Assembly: GCA_034670405.1 (NCBI GenBank)
Contig: JAXDDX010000060.1
Span: 1,432,001 to 1,496,000 of the forward strand
Length of the DNA stretch: 64,000 bases
From: Hoplostethus atlanticus
Lineage: Eukaryota; Chordata; Actinopteri; Trachichthyiformes; Trachichthyidae
Reading direction: 5' to 3'
In this document: piece by piece, positions 1 to 10,655 of the stretch
Layout of the letters: each line of letters opens with the position of its first letter
Position numbering within the stretch: the first letter of the stretch is position 1
Translations under genes and position numbers: made by a program
The notes under the pieces: generated by a model
Databases searched by the model: none
Told to the model about the DNA's origin: nothing
Seen by the model: only the letters and a program-made list of their open reading frames with translations

Positions 1-108
1 GCCATTATCACAATGGTGATCACTTTGGCGGTGGCTTCACATTCCGTAATCCTGAGGATGTTTTCAGGGAATTCTTTGGCGGCAGAGATCCATTTGGAGA
101 TTTCTTTG
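1..108 (+). CDS. dnajb6: dnajb6 exon, G/F domain (5' end cut by window)
   Basis: The reading frame starts at base 3 and gives 35 codons plus one base. The protein contains [19 protein letters not shown], which is the Gly/Phe-rich linker after the J domain of DNAJB6. Phenylalanines in this segment are the residues hit in human limb-girdle muscular dystrophy D1 (known for the family). The exon ends in TTTG followed by the donor GTAAGC, leaving phase 1. The exon start lies outside the window or exactly at its edge, so the J domain cannot be examined. Confidence 0.93.
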
Positions 109-2621
109 GTAAGCCCCCCCCTCTCGTTTCTGGAGCTAGCGGCTAGATGGGATTAAAGAGAGTCATAGAGTGAGGAGCGCACAATGCCTCTTTCCACTAC
201 TATTAACAATTCATCATAGCTTTCGCTTGCTGTGCATTTGATGCCATGCAGAACTAGAGGTGCAGACGGCATGGCCTCTTATCTGGTCAAAAATATACAT
301 GCATAACCTGGGAATGCTACGATATTAATCAGAGTGAGCATGCCCTATAGTCCCCTGGTATTTGGTCCATCAAACCTTGATGTTGGTAGTGTCGTGTCCT
401 AATTAGTTTTCCTATTAGCTAGTCTATATGCTCCAGAGCCCTGAAGACTCACTCTCCCCGCGTCGCCCTTTGGAAGACAGAAACCCTTTTATGATGGTTT
501 GTTCTCATACCATATCTCCAAGACACTCCACCCTGTTCACCTCAGGAGGTCATCTGCTAGTGAATGTCACATGCAGGATAAACTGACTGTCTCTGCTGGA
601 CATTGACCTTAAAGTCATTATCCAGCCTGCATCTATCTACTACTTTTAGACCTCTTAAATCAGTGCAGCATTTATGTTTAATGTGACACTTGCTTCAGAA
701 GAGAGGCTTGTGTAGAAGGTCACCAGCTGGAGGGGAAAAAGCTCTGATCTGGTGTTTTTTAATCCAATCAGGGACCTGACTAAAGAGAGAAAGCAACTGT
801 CTGTCTGGTTGCCGTATTATGTTGTTGACCAATGGCTGCTCATTACATGTAATGGCAATGTCATCTTGTCTTGTGGCGGCTAATGGTTGACGCAGTTCTG
901 TGAAGTGTAGTATTGTAAAATGAGTTCACTGCCTTGCCCGATTGTGTGGATAAGGCTGTCCGGGTTCAGCGAATGGCTGATTGGAAGGCATGTGTAGTTC
1001 ACCCCATGTAGCTCTAAATATGGAGTTCAGACGCAGACAGAGGACGGATATGAGCGCCTACATCACTCAACTGGAATGCTTTCAAAAATAGCTTCTGTAT
1101 TAAAACAAAAGCAGATGTAATAACGCCAAGCGTGTGTGTCCGCTTGTGTCGGAGCACATCTAGAACGTGGTGTGATGTGAGTCTTTTATCACGACACCTT
1201 GTCGGAAAAATTGCGGACACGTGAATATTGATGATTACGCGTGCCGCTTGAAAAGTGAGAACCCCACTAAACATTGTAGAGAAAAGTCAGAAGTCGCAAC
1301 GACCTTCAACTTGATCTGGCGTGGTGTATGAGAATGTTTTGGTAAACTACCTCTGACACTGAGATGTACCGCTAGTGTTTGATAACATAGGAGAGCTTGA
1401 AAGTGGTAGAGCTGTTGCTGTTTAGTCTCTTTTAGTAAACGGTGACAAAAGAAAAAATTCATTTTTGGTTTTCTTGGCTTCCCTAAAGATGTCAGTCATT
1501 GAAAGGGGTTAGGTGAACACTGGACTCCAGCTGCCCAGAGGCTTGTCTAAGTGAGCTGCTGTGTACCAGCTGGTCCTGTGGATCTGTCACTCAGCCACCC
1601 CTGAGCAGCCAGCAGACCGGGGGTCATGCTGCTGAGACAAATACTATGAGGAGGGTTTAGTTGTCCTGGTATTTTTGCATTGGGCATTTCCTGTAATTGG
1701 ACTATTAACCATTTAATTGAATCAAACTGATCTATTTATATGCTCTATTCCTATGTATAAAACTGTAAATACGATGTTTTTCTAACCCTCCATGCATTAC
1801 GTCATTAACAATGCTTTTGTAACTGATTTTACATCTAGTCTATATATCTATGGGTGTGGCCTGATAAAGAGCCTATGTGCTTGAAACATAAAAGTTGAGT
1901 TGGACCATAAAAATGTGCAGGCTCTTTCCATTTTCGTAGCCCAGCGTGTGTGTAATCTTCTGCTCGTCATCTCATTCTTGAAGAAACAGCACACACTGAA
2001 CACTTACAGAAGACTCAACATATAATTGAAATGCTTACCTTGTATCAGTATTTCTCTCTCTCTCTCTTGGCTGCTGATTTCTGCTGTGTTACTGACAGGT
2101 TTGTAGGAGCTGAGCTGTAGGCTGTAATGTCTTCCCCTGACTAAATGGACACTAATGCAGTTACAACAGTGCTCAAGGTCTACTTGTATTTTTAAGCTTT
2201 CGATCAAAGGGAACAAGCACAGCTTTCTTGTCCCTGGTACGTACAGGGTTGCGAGTCTTCTTTCAGCTAGCCAGTGCCAGCGATCCAGCCTTATCCTGCT
2301 GGGGTGACCCAGATTGGCAATGCGCAATTAGTAGCACGTCCACAGGGCTTTAGAAGGAATGAAGTGGTGGGTATTTTGACAGTATATGGTCAAGATTGTT
2401 CCGAAATTAAAGACTGGTGCACTGACATCCACCACAGCTTATTTATTTATTTAAACACATTATATTTTTTGGGGGGAAATCTAATGAAGAATCTGTTTTC
2501 AGCTTTTTTGAAGCAGGACTGAAATAAAACTGAAAACCTGTCAACACGGACTGGCAATGGGATGGAAGTCTGTTAAAATACTCACATGTGCATTTTTATT
2601 CACCAACCCTTCCCCCTGCAG
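109..2621 (+). other. dnajb6 intron
   Basis: Intron from GTAAGC at 109 to the acceptor CCCTGCAG ending at 2621. It is AT-rich and I recognise no exon, RNA gene or mobile element in it. The open frames on either strand here have no recognisable domain. Confidence 0.75.
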
Positions 2622-2762
2622 CGGATGACCCCTTTGAAGATTTCTTTGGAGGGGGTCACAGTCGCCAACGGGGCGTGAGCCGAAGCAGGACCGGAGGGCC
2701 GTTCTACCACGGTTTTGGGGGCTTCCCAGGGTTTGGGGCAGGTTTCTCAGGGTTTGATTCAG
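2622..2762 (+). CDS. dnajb6: dnajb6 exon, end of G/F domain and start of S/T-rich region
   Basis: Begins after CCCTGCAG and ends before GTGCGT. It encodes [18 protein letters not shown] followed by [15 protein letters not shown], matching the DNAJB6 stretch that repeats the DPFEDFFG motif and then runs into alternating Phe/Gly/Ser. It enters and leaves in phase 1, which fits both neighbours. This region lies between the J-domain side and the client-binding S/T-rich segment. Confidence 0.95.
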
Positions 2763-2903
2763 GTGCGTACATCTCAAACAAATACATTTAGATAGTGGAT
2801 TCATGATAATTAATTTTAGGGTGGTATTTAGTCTTATGTACTTATTGTATCTAGCACTGAAGTAGGGTTTTGTTGTTGAATTGGATGCATGTTCTTCCTG
2901 TAG

Positions 2904-3075
2904 GTGTGACCTCATTTGGACAGATGGGTGGAGGAGGATTCGCTTCCTTCTCTTCCTCATCCTTTGGCGGTGGGGGAGGAGGAGGAGGAGGAGGAGGAGG
3001 AGGAGGAATGGGTAATTTCAGATCTGTGTCAACCTCCACCAAGTTTGTCAACGGCAGAAAAATAACCACAAAACG
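2904..3075 (+). CDS. dnajb6: dnajb6 exon, S/T-rich region with 14-glycine tract and start of C-terminal domain
   Basis: Begins after TTCCTGTAG and ends in AAACG before GTACTT, going from phase 1 to phase 2. It encodes [20 protein letters not shown], then 14 glycines in a row (bases 2966-3007), then [20 protein letters not shown]. In the family the Ser/Thr-rich part drives oligomer formation and anti-amyloid activity. The [16 protein letters not shown] segment is the conserved start of the small C-terminal beta domain. The glycine run is encoded mostly by GGA repeats and is far longer than the short GGSG of the human protein. Confidence 0.95.
2966..3007 (+). repeat. In-frame GGA-rich triplet repeat coding 14 Gly
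   Basis: GGC GGT GGG followed by eleven GGA codons inside the dnajb6 coding exon. The uninterrupted GGA run is a coding microsatellite, so its length may vary between individuals. The length is counted directly from the sequence. Confidence 0.95.
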
Positions 3076-3173
3076 GTACTTTTTTTTAATATTGAGTTCA
3101 CCAGCAATGGCAAGAGCTCCCTACTACACTGGCTGTGTGATCTCTAAACAGCCTTCTCTGTTTTTTGTGATAG

Positions 3174-3279
3174 GATTGTGGAAAACGGCCAGGAGCGGGT
3201 CGAGGTGGACGAGGACGGTCAGTTAAAATCTGTAACTCTTAATGGTAAGGAGCAGCTACTAAGACTGGATAACAAGTAA
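3174..3279 (+). CDS. dnajb6: dnajb6 last exon of short isoform (long isoform leaves at 3244)
   Basis: Begins after TTGTGATAG and encodes [20 protein letters not shown], then [15 protein letters not shown] and a TAA stop at 3277-3279. The ending [10 protein letters not shown] is that of the short, cytosolic DNAJB6b isoform. The codons for Gly-Lys (GGTAAG) also form a strong 5' splice site after base 3244. If it is used, the last 11 codons are removed and translation continues into the exon at 8726. This is the same alternative end structure as in the human gene. Confidence 0.96.
3241..3250 (+). promoter_or_regulatory. dnajb6: Alternative 5' splice site separating short and long dnajb6 isoforms
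   Basis: AATG|GTAAGG: the exon side ends at 3244 and GT is at 3245-3246. It matches the donor consensus well. Use leaves phase 1, which fits the acceptor at 8725/8726 exactly. Non-use keeps the exon open to the short-isoform stop. The evidence is the sequence of the site plus in-frame joining to the recognisable long-isoform tail. Confidence 0.88.
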
Positions 3280-4165
3280 TTATCTCGGCACAACATTTGG
3301 GCAACGTACAGTTTTCACACCTGGAAAAAAGCTAAACTTGCCCAGTGGCTTGGTGTTTGCCGCTGGCGGTCGGCCTCTCTCCTCTCCGTGTCCTCCTGGT
3401 GATATTCACATCTCATTCCGAAGAAAGGTTTTCTTCTCATTCTAGCTTAGCTACAAGTGGGGGTGGGTGGGTGGGTTGGGTGGGTTGGGGTGAGAGATGT
3501 TCATGATAGTTGTATTTATTCTGGTTTACTTTTTTTCAATTTTGTGGGACCATCTTACTACCAGAGTGTTTTTTGTTTTTTATTATTATTAAATTGTACC
3601 TTTTTACTTCTGCCATATGCACTTAAGCTGGTTGTGCTATATATATTTTTTCCTTGGGTGGATATTACTTTTCCAGATGTAGCAGGGCTGTATCGGACCT
3701 AAGCATGTCATTTTTGCTTTTTTCATTTGACCAATTTAACGAGTGAATGACAGAAGCTTAACCCGTTTGCCCTTGCCCATGTCTTTAACTTGAACTACAC
3801 CTTGCTAACCTGTTGGCTATGTTCATGTTCACACCCGTATAAGATGGATGACTTATATAATTAATAAACTGATGGTATTAATGTGCATTTTATTTGCTTT
3901 TCTCTTTGTTTGTATATTTGTTTAGATTACCACAGTATGTTTTATTAATTTCTGCATGATTACTGATTCCAGGAGGCTGCTCATATTTTCACTGTAAGTG
4001 TTTCAGCAACTCAAACCATGATGCTAGAACATAGACCACAACCATACGTTGTTATCGGACAAACAGGGGAATTTATGTACTTTGTAAAAAAAAAAAAAAA
4101 AAGGAAAAAAAAATAAAATAAAGAAAGGATTCAGATTTGGTGAATAAACTTCAGTTTGACATTGT
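3280..4165 (+). other. dnajb6: dnajb6 short-isoform 3' UTR (end approximate)
   Basis: Follows the short-isoform stop. Candidate polyadenylation signals AATAAA occur at 3863-3868 and 4143-4148. The second is followed by a GT-rich stretch, and a genomic A-rich run lies at 4088-4125. It contains the G-quadruplex motif listed separately. In the long isoform the whole stretch is intron. Which signal is used cannot be decided from sequence alone. Confidence 0.6.
3459..3490 (+). other. G-quadruplex motif in 3' UTR / intron of dnajb6
   Basis: Six G-tracts of three to five bases separated by single T or TT, on the sense strand. It lies about 180 bases after the short-isoform stop and 215 bases after the alternative donor. 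Short loops like these predict a very stable quadruplex in the RNA. Folding is inferred from the pattern and not shown. Confidence 0.75.
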
Positions 4166-7100
4166 GGAAGGGCTGTTGCAGTTACATGGCGTCTGTGTGA
4201 TGATTATTTTAGCTTGAGTGGCTTATTCTCATCCCACTCTTCCTGGATCTACAAGGTGTGTGTGTGTGTGTGTGCTTGCCTGATCACACTTAAACCTGCT
4301 TCCCACAACCACTGGACAGAAACCAAAATGGCTGCTTCTCTAGTGCACTCACCACCCATCACATCACTCACCGTGTTTGTTATTTTAACTTACTAATATC
4401 TCAATTTCAGTTCGTTAGCTAGTCTGGTAATGAATGTACTCTTCCACAAGAATGATCCTCTTCGGTATTACTAGATCATGAAGATAAAATGAATTTTGTT
4501 TTGTGTCTTCCAATTCTGGACGGTGTCTATTACTGTGCGGTAGGTATACTTGCCTCTTTTGATGGCTCTCACCCATACTATACGTACCAGGTGAGAATGA
4601 ACATACCTGCTCCTATCTCTTATCGCTTCATCTCCCTTCGCCACTCCCATCTGGAAAATTTCAAACACACCCTAAACAGACAATCTGGGACTCAAACTCC
4701 AGCAGTTATGCAGTCTGCCTGTTTCAGCCTCTGTGTCTTGTTCTGTACAAGTTGAGCAAATCCAGTTGGTGCTGACACTGATTTCTCATTTGGAAATATT
4801 AACCAAAAAAATTAGGACTGCTTGTACTAAATATTAGTAGATGATAGCTTGAGGCTGAGGGTAGTGTTAAACACTGTGTGTGTGTCACGCACAGCAATTT
4901 TGTGGAATGTGCTTGAGGCTAGTTTATTTACACAAGCCTTGCTGCATATTGTTTTGGGAGAGACAAGTCAGGAGTGGGAAACGCTGTCACTGTTGAGTGA
5001 GAGAAGCAAGGCGAGGTGCTTCTCATAAAGCCCTAGGTATAGTATTCAGTTACCACATTTTAGTGAACACGTGTTCTTTTGTAACCTCGTGTGAGTTTTT
5101 ATTTTATTTTTAAATTGTCATTCGCAGCAGCCATGTTTTTCCACATTGTGTCTTGTCTGTTTATCTGTTTTTTTTCACCAGAGCGCTGATTGAAGTGGTG
5201 GCTGCGCCTGTGCAGTCCTGTTGCTAGGTGACACTGCAGCCTTGTCCTTACAGGGCGGCCCCCTCCCTCTCTCTTTCACGCGCTCACTCTGTGAATAGAG
5301 GGCACGAGCTGCATGAGCCGTGGGTGAACCCAAGTGTCAGGTCTCACTCTCAACATAGGGATTATCACATTACCGACCATGAAAACGAAGAAACTTTTTT
5401 TTTTTAGCTTGTATTTATTATTTGTTAGTGTACTATTAGGTTTTACCACGATTTCTGGTCCTCATCTTAATCTCCCCACGTTAGGATCCATCTAAATATG
5501 ACCACACATATTTCCCCCATATATTTATGTACTATGTAATCTCCTGGAGGAGGTTTAAATCAAAGGTCACAGGATCTAATAATAAAGAGATAATTACGTT
5601 GATTGCGAGCAGTTGAATAGGTATTTGCTGGAGCAGGCATTAGTTTTTATGGTGCAATAGCTCCCTCTCCTGGCTGAAAAGAGCTTTACAAATTGTATGA
5701 TAGAATTCAAAGGTTTTGGATTAGTAAATATGTGCAGTTAGAGATACAATGTAGAGCAAAATAAATAATGACAGAAAATTAAATTCATTAAACCTCCTTA
5801 AACCGTCAGTTGTATTCGGAGAATGTACTGAAATGTTGCCTATTTACAAGATTTTTGGATTTACAGGGTAAAAACGCATATGTCCACTAGATGACACTGT
5901 TTCTGTACAAAAGACATGACATAATTTGGCAGAATGCTAATTCCTATTTGAGAGAAATCACAAATCCAGAGGCAACTGGACAGTTAAAGAGGCCTGTCTG
6001 ATGGAGCGCATCAGTGCTGTTCAACAAATGGAGCAATACATGTGATCTATTCTTTCTGTGAAAAGTAATTTTCCCAAATGAATGTACTCATCAATATTAG
6101 TATTTAAGTGCCATTAGTCACTATTAGATTGAGTTACCGCTGTGTTGCTATGGTAGGCCTAATTGCAAAAGCACATGCAAGAAGTTGCTCTAATGAAACT
6201 GTCTTGCGACCTTTGCCATTTGAGTGTTCAGGGGCTCCTCCATACCCATCCATTCCCATAGGACACACAATACTGCGACTTGCTGTCGCCGGGTTATAAG
6301 AGATGACTTCCTGTTGGCAGCAAGCAGCATCCGGTTTTAATCCCCCTCCACCTCGTCTGTGTCTGTTTGACAGCTTAGCATGAAAGCCCGGCCCGACCCA
6401 GGGACACTGGCTATTTTATGAATGATGAGAAAGATAAGCTGCCAGTTTCTCTCTGGCCATGTCTGAACAAGGTCAGAGACACTATCTCTCAGTGCTTAGC
6501 AGTAGAGTCACATCAGCACCACACCGGCCACTGCAGAGTTCTTGAACCAGGGGGAAGGGAAGCTCGACTGTTGAACATAATCTGGTCCACAGTTGTAGTT
6601 GACATCGAGAGTTGGCCTTCTCTTGAGCAGTGGTGTCTCTAAGGCTTTCTTTTACACTTCACCAATCGTCACTATTACCAAACCTCCAGCCTACCATAGT
6701 AAGTCTGATTTTTCCATCATTTTATTGAGTTGGTTGTAGGTTTATGTAATTGAGACTAGAGGAGTGTGTACACCAGTATTGTGCTGTATGGGTGCCTGTG
6801 TATATGTATCTGTATAGCAGTCCAGACAGTGCATATCAGATAGCCTTTATGGATGCACACAGTGTATGTTTAGTCTGGAGACAAGCGACAGGCACTCTCA
6901 AGACAATAGCATGTAAATGAAGCATCCAGGAACTTGGATCTTCTAGAGCCTGCTCTGGTTTTCAAATGAAGTCCTTGATCCAGGAAATAAAAGGCCTCAT
7001 TTGTGAGCATGAAAGATCTCATTATCATCATTGCGCTTTGATATTGTTTTGTTGAAATTAATTAAATGATAATGGATTATATGACTTGACGGGGGAGGGA

Positions 7101-8725
7101 ATCTTATCACCCAGGTAACCAGCCCATAATAGACACAAATATTGATCTGCTGGAGCAGGGGATGCTGGAACAAAGCTCACAAAGTTGGAGTCACATGCAT
7201 GTTGGCTTAATCTAGCCCTCTACTTCCCTGTGTAGGTCTGATACGATCGCCAGACATTTTCCAAAGGGGAATACATGTTGGGATTAGTTGCTTTTTCAAA
7301 GCTGGATAGAAACAGAGTAGTCCAGGCTTGAGAGTAAGCCACCAATTGTCCTGTTTCTGCTGGTCCACTGGGACTCGGCCTCTCTCTGCAGGGTCACTTC
7401 TATGTTTTTCAAAGTGGGTGTTGCTTACTGTTTGGCGGTGCTTCGGATTTGCGAGTCTGATTTACAAACCCTGCAAAAGAAATATAAGCCCAGAACTCGA
7501 ACAACATAAATCTTCATTGGAGAAAAACACCTTCAATCAAAGTATAGATGCACCGCTTCATTTTAGTTTAGGTGTTTTTCCCCACAGTGAGAAAATAAAC
7601 TACATGTGGCAAATACTTTAGGGGGTCTGGCTCTAATGCACTTTGTGACAAACCAAACCGTTTGTGACAAAGAAATGGACTGGGCTCAAAATGGATGACC
7701 TTGAGTAATAAGATGCCTATTCAAATAGAGGCCTCGTACACCCTGAACACATGCAAGCTCCCTAGATTGCCTGGTTACTGTTCAAACCCTCGAACCCCTC
7801 CTGAAAGAATTCAAAAACACCCATCTCCACCCCCATCCCTCCAATATATCTATATATCTATGACAAAGAAACAACACAAGGATAATGTTGCAATTTTACC
7901 ACAATTCCCCATGTTGTTGTATATTTATATCCAAAGAAACTGCTGAGATGGGCGTTGGTCCCAACAGGTACACAGGCAGCACGTCCAACAAAACCTGCTG
8001 CTATGTCTTCTAATGACATCTGATTTGTTTAAGGCTGGGCTGTTAGACGGTATGGAGGGGGGGTTTTGAATGCTGGTTGCAGATCTACTCTAAAAAGGAC
8101 CAGGTTCAGCACGGCAAGCATCTGGCCCCCTTTCTTCTCCTCTCCACCGCCTTAATTACACAACACAATGGCGATGAGATCTGCCTGTAATCTCACAGCA
8201 TAATAAGTCTCCCCTCTCCCTCTATACCCTGCCTGCCACTAATTCAATATAAATGTAAATTACCTAGAGAAAAGAATAACCAAATCTCATTTTATTTACA
8301 TGACTAATCACAATAAAGTCAGGCACATGAAATATGAATGAAATATATGGTTGGTGTTTGAAAGGGAGGTGGGGGCCATGGCTGCCTCGGGGACTCTTTG
8401 AACTTCTTGTTTTATATCCTCTTTGTTTCTTACTGGTTACATCAATATGCCTTCTTCCACTTGTGCTCAACTTAATAGATGTATGTATCTCTTTTTTTTT
8501 TTTTGCTATTTGATTGTGCTCCCAATGCCAAGGGCGTCACAAGGTAATACATTTCCCTTTCAGCTTACCCTTTCTTTTGCAACGCACGTACTGCATTGCA
8601 AAGTCAGTCAGGCTCAAATTCACCTATGGTAAATACAAATTTAAGTCCACCGCAGCAGTCCCTCAGGCCAAAGCAAGTAAGGTGATTAGGTTTGCCCACC
8701 CACTCTGCTCTGCCCACCTCTGCAG
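4166..8725 (+). other. dnajb6 long-isoform intron, distal part
   Basis: This is the rest of the 5.5-kb intron between 3244 and 8726. It is AT-rich with a short (TG)n at 4256-4274. I see no recognisable gene or RNA. A GC-richer patch at 5180-5340 and homeodomain-type AT motifs near 7050-7080 and 8150-8210 could be enhancers, but only cross-species conservation would show that. Confidence 0.6.
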
Positions 8726-8884
8726 ACGCCGGAGACGAAGGCACCCCGGAGGAAGACTCCCGCCGCCGCCGCCAGAACGCACTTCCTGGCCTCCCCCTGC
8801 ACCAACGCTACCTGAGAAACACACCCCAAAACCCCTCGGAGGAAGAGGAGGAGCACGGCCCACAGAGCCTGGGCCTAACGAGAG
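8726..8884 (+). CDS. dnajb6: dnajb6 long-isoform tail exon 1
   Basis: Begins after CACCTCTGCAG. Joined to G at 3244 it reads on as DAGDEGTPEEDSRRRRQNALPG and later SEEEEEHGPQSLGLTR. The RRxQNALP motif followed by a proline-rich stretch and a glutamate run is the hallmark of the human DNAJB6a tail. The only GT available to end the exon is at 8885, in the weak context AGAG|GTCCTC. It leaves phase 1 and joins in frame to 9490. The exon is GC-rich compared with its flanks, as expected for coding sequence. The 3' boundary is less certain than the rest. Confidence 0.85.
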
Positions 8885-9489
8885 GTCCTCCCAGCCCCGC
8901 CCACCCCGCCACAGGCTGATTAATGAATGGCAGACTGAGCGCTGCTTTAAAGAGTAGCGTCTTAATAATAGCAGCTAATTGCCTGCTTTTGTGTCTGATG
9001 ACCACACAAAGTACGGTGATGGAGAGCGCCACGTTTGATTGGCAGATGTAAACACTGAGGACAGAGGTGTTCATTAGAGAGCTGTGTTCTACTCTGCGGT
9101 AATGACTAAAGGGTCAAAGGTCACCTTCTGTTTTCCTCCAGGGGGTCAGGAGGTCACGCACAATAGCTGAGCAATTATCTAAAACACATAGTCAGTGAAG
9201 GTGTTAGAATAGCAGCTTCGTTAGTTCAGTAGAGGACCTTTAATTTCTCTGTGAATGTTTCCTGATGGTAATGGTTTCCAAACAAAGGCCTTAATTCTCT
9301 TTTTGAGATAATCACACAAGCTACTTCAATACGGGTCCTTGTCTTTTTAAATACAAAGTTTTGAGTCAGTATATTATGAGTTGCTGTTTGTGACAAAAAT
9401 GTAATATTGCTGGATTAGAGTGCTGCTTTGGAATAAAACAAAAATATAATATCTGATCATGCTTTTTTTTTTGGTCTTTTTTTCTGTAG
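8885..9489 (+). other. dnajb6 intron between the two tail exons
   Basis: 605 bases ending in a T-rich tract and TTCTGTAG. The part just after the exon (8915-9080) contains several homeodomain-type motifs (TTAATGA, GCTAATTGCC) and looks like a candidate conserved element. No gene is seen. Confidence 0.55.
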
Positions 9490-9599
9490 GACACATGGAC
9501 ACCAAGAGAAAGAAGCTGTGGCTAAAGGAGGCAGACTCCAAAAAGAAACGTGCTCCTCGATTTGTCCCTCGGTTTGGTGGAATCGGTGCCTCGTTTTAA
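9490..9599 (+). CDS. dnajb6: dnajb6 long-isoform final exon with nuclear localisation signal
   Basis: Begins after TTTCTGTAG and reads GHMDTKRKKLWLKEADSKKK, then RAPRFVPRFGGIGASF and TAA at 9597-9599. The basic clusters KRKK and SKKKR correspond to the bipartite nuclear localisation signal at the end of human DNAJB6a, which sends the long isoform to the nucleus. The last residues differ from the short human ending and appear fish-specific. The reading frame follows from the phase-1 junction with 8884. Confidence 0.85.
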
Positions 9600-10655
9600 C
9601 CCCCACAACCCAAACACACACACACACACACACACAAACAAACACACACACGTTGGCAGGAGTGCCATCAATCATACGTGGCATTAGTGCTTCTTTGCTA
9701 TGTATCGTAGGCCCGACATCCCCACTGCTGTGCCATATCTCCCCTTGTCTATCAGCTCCATAGTGCAGAGCAGAATTCCCATCCGTCATCCTGTATGCAA
9801 GATGCTATTCAAATTTTCATCTTCACTTTCTTCGTGCTCCGTCTTTTTCTCCTTCTTTCTGCATATCAACTTTCATCACACAAATGCTAAAGCCTGTGGA
9901 GACCACACTTCAATGTTTTGTTGTGGGTTTCCAAGGTACATTTTTAATAGTTTAGCTCTTGCTAATGCTGTATTTATTGTGGGTAGACCCCGAGGATCTA
10001 CCGTACACATTCAGCACACACAGAAGTGTCTTGTTTATCATAATTAATCTCCTATGATTAGACTTTCCCGAAATTTAGAGAGACACATTTTGAAAAATGT
10101 TGTCGGATTCTAAAGGAATCAAGTGGCTGGAGAATTACAGTGGCGGCCTTATTTGTGAGAGGCATGAAAATGAGTGCTAATACATAGAGTATGATCATCC
10201 AGAGGATACGTGAAGGTCAAGCTATGCAGTGAGTCTTTTGACAAGAGAGACAAGGAGCTAGGGGAGTATAAAGAGTGTAAGCGGAAAGCAGAATGAGGGA
10301 TCGTATTGAAGAGTGAGGCTTTATTACAGGAAACCTCTCGCCTCCCCATCATACATGAAAACCGACTATCAACATTCTGGCAGTAACATTAACCGCTCTT
10401 TTGCTATTGCTCGCACAGGGTGAAATAATATTACCACTCTCAAAGTCACTGTTTTTTTTTTCCCTTTTCTGTAGGTTTGAGTGGGTTCGGCAGCATGTTA
10501 ACTGCCATGTTTTAAATGGTGTTTTAAACAACTGACTTGCTCTCGTCTGATTTGTCATCGATAGGTCGTATTCATGCCTATAAGCAGAAATGTACGAGTC
10601 AGATAAATGTTCATTTTTTACGGACATCTACCAATAAAGCCTCAAGTAAAATATG
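9600..10655 (+). other. dnajb6: dnajb6 long-isoform 3' UTR (end approximate)
   Basis: Runs from the stop to a likely polyadenylation signal AATAAA at 10633-10638. A (CA)n tract lies at 9613-9651, just after the stop. No other AATAAA of similar quality lies between. The extent is inferred. Confidence 0.5.
9613..9651. repeat. (CA)n microsatellite in dnajb6 long 3' UTR
   Basis: CA run with two CAAA interruptions, starting 14 bases after the long-isoform stop. Confidence 0.95.

Larger units (their letters stand above)
1..10655 (+). other. dnajb6: dnajb6 gene, 3' part, with short and long isoform ends
   Basis: This is the 3' part of the HSP40 (DnaJ class B) co-chaperone gene DNAJB6. The family works with HSP70, suppresses aggregation of polyglutamine and amyloid proteins, and in human gives dominant limb-girdle myopathy when the G/F domain is mutated. 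The J domain lies upstream of the window. Joining 1-108, 2622-2762, 2904-3075 and 3174-3279 gives 174 residues of the short isoform plus a stop. Joining the first three to 3174-3244, 8726-8884 and 9490-9599 gives 252 residues of the long isoform plus a stop. Both chains hold a single frame over every junction, which is strong support. The right end is set by a polyadenylation signal at 10633 and is approximate. Confidence 0.93.

Noticed and set aside
9613..9763. Coding over the CA repeat after the dnajb6 long stop
   Set aside because: Threonine-histidine runs from a microsatellite in the 3' UTR.
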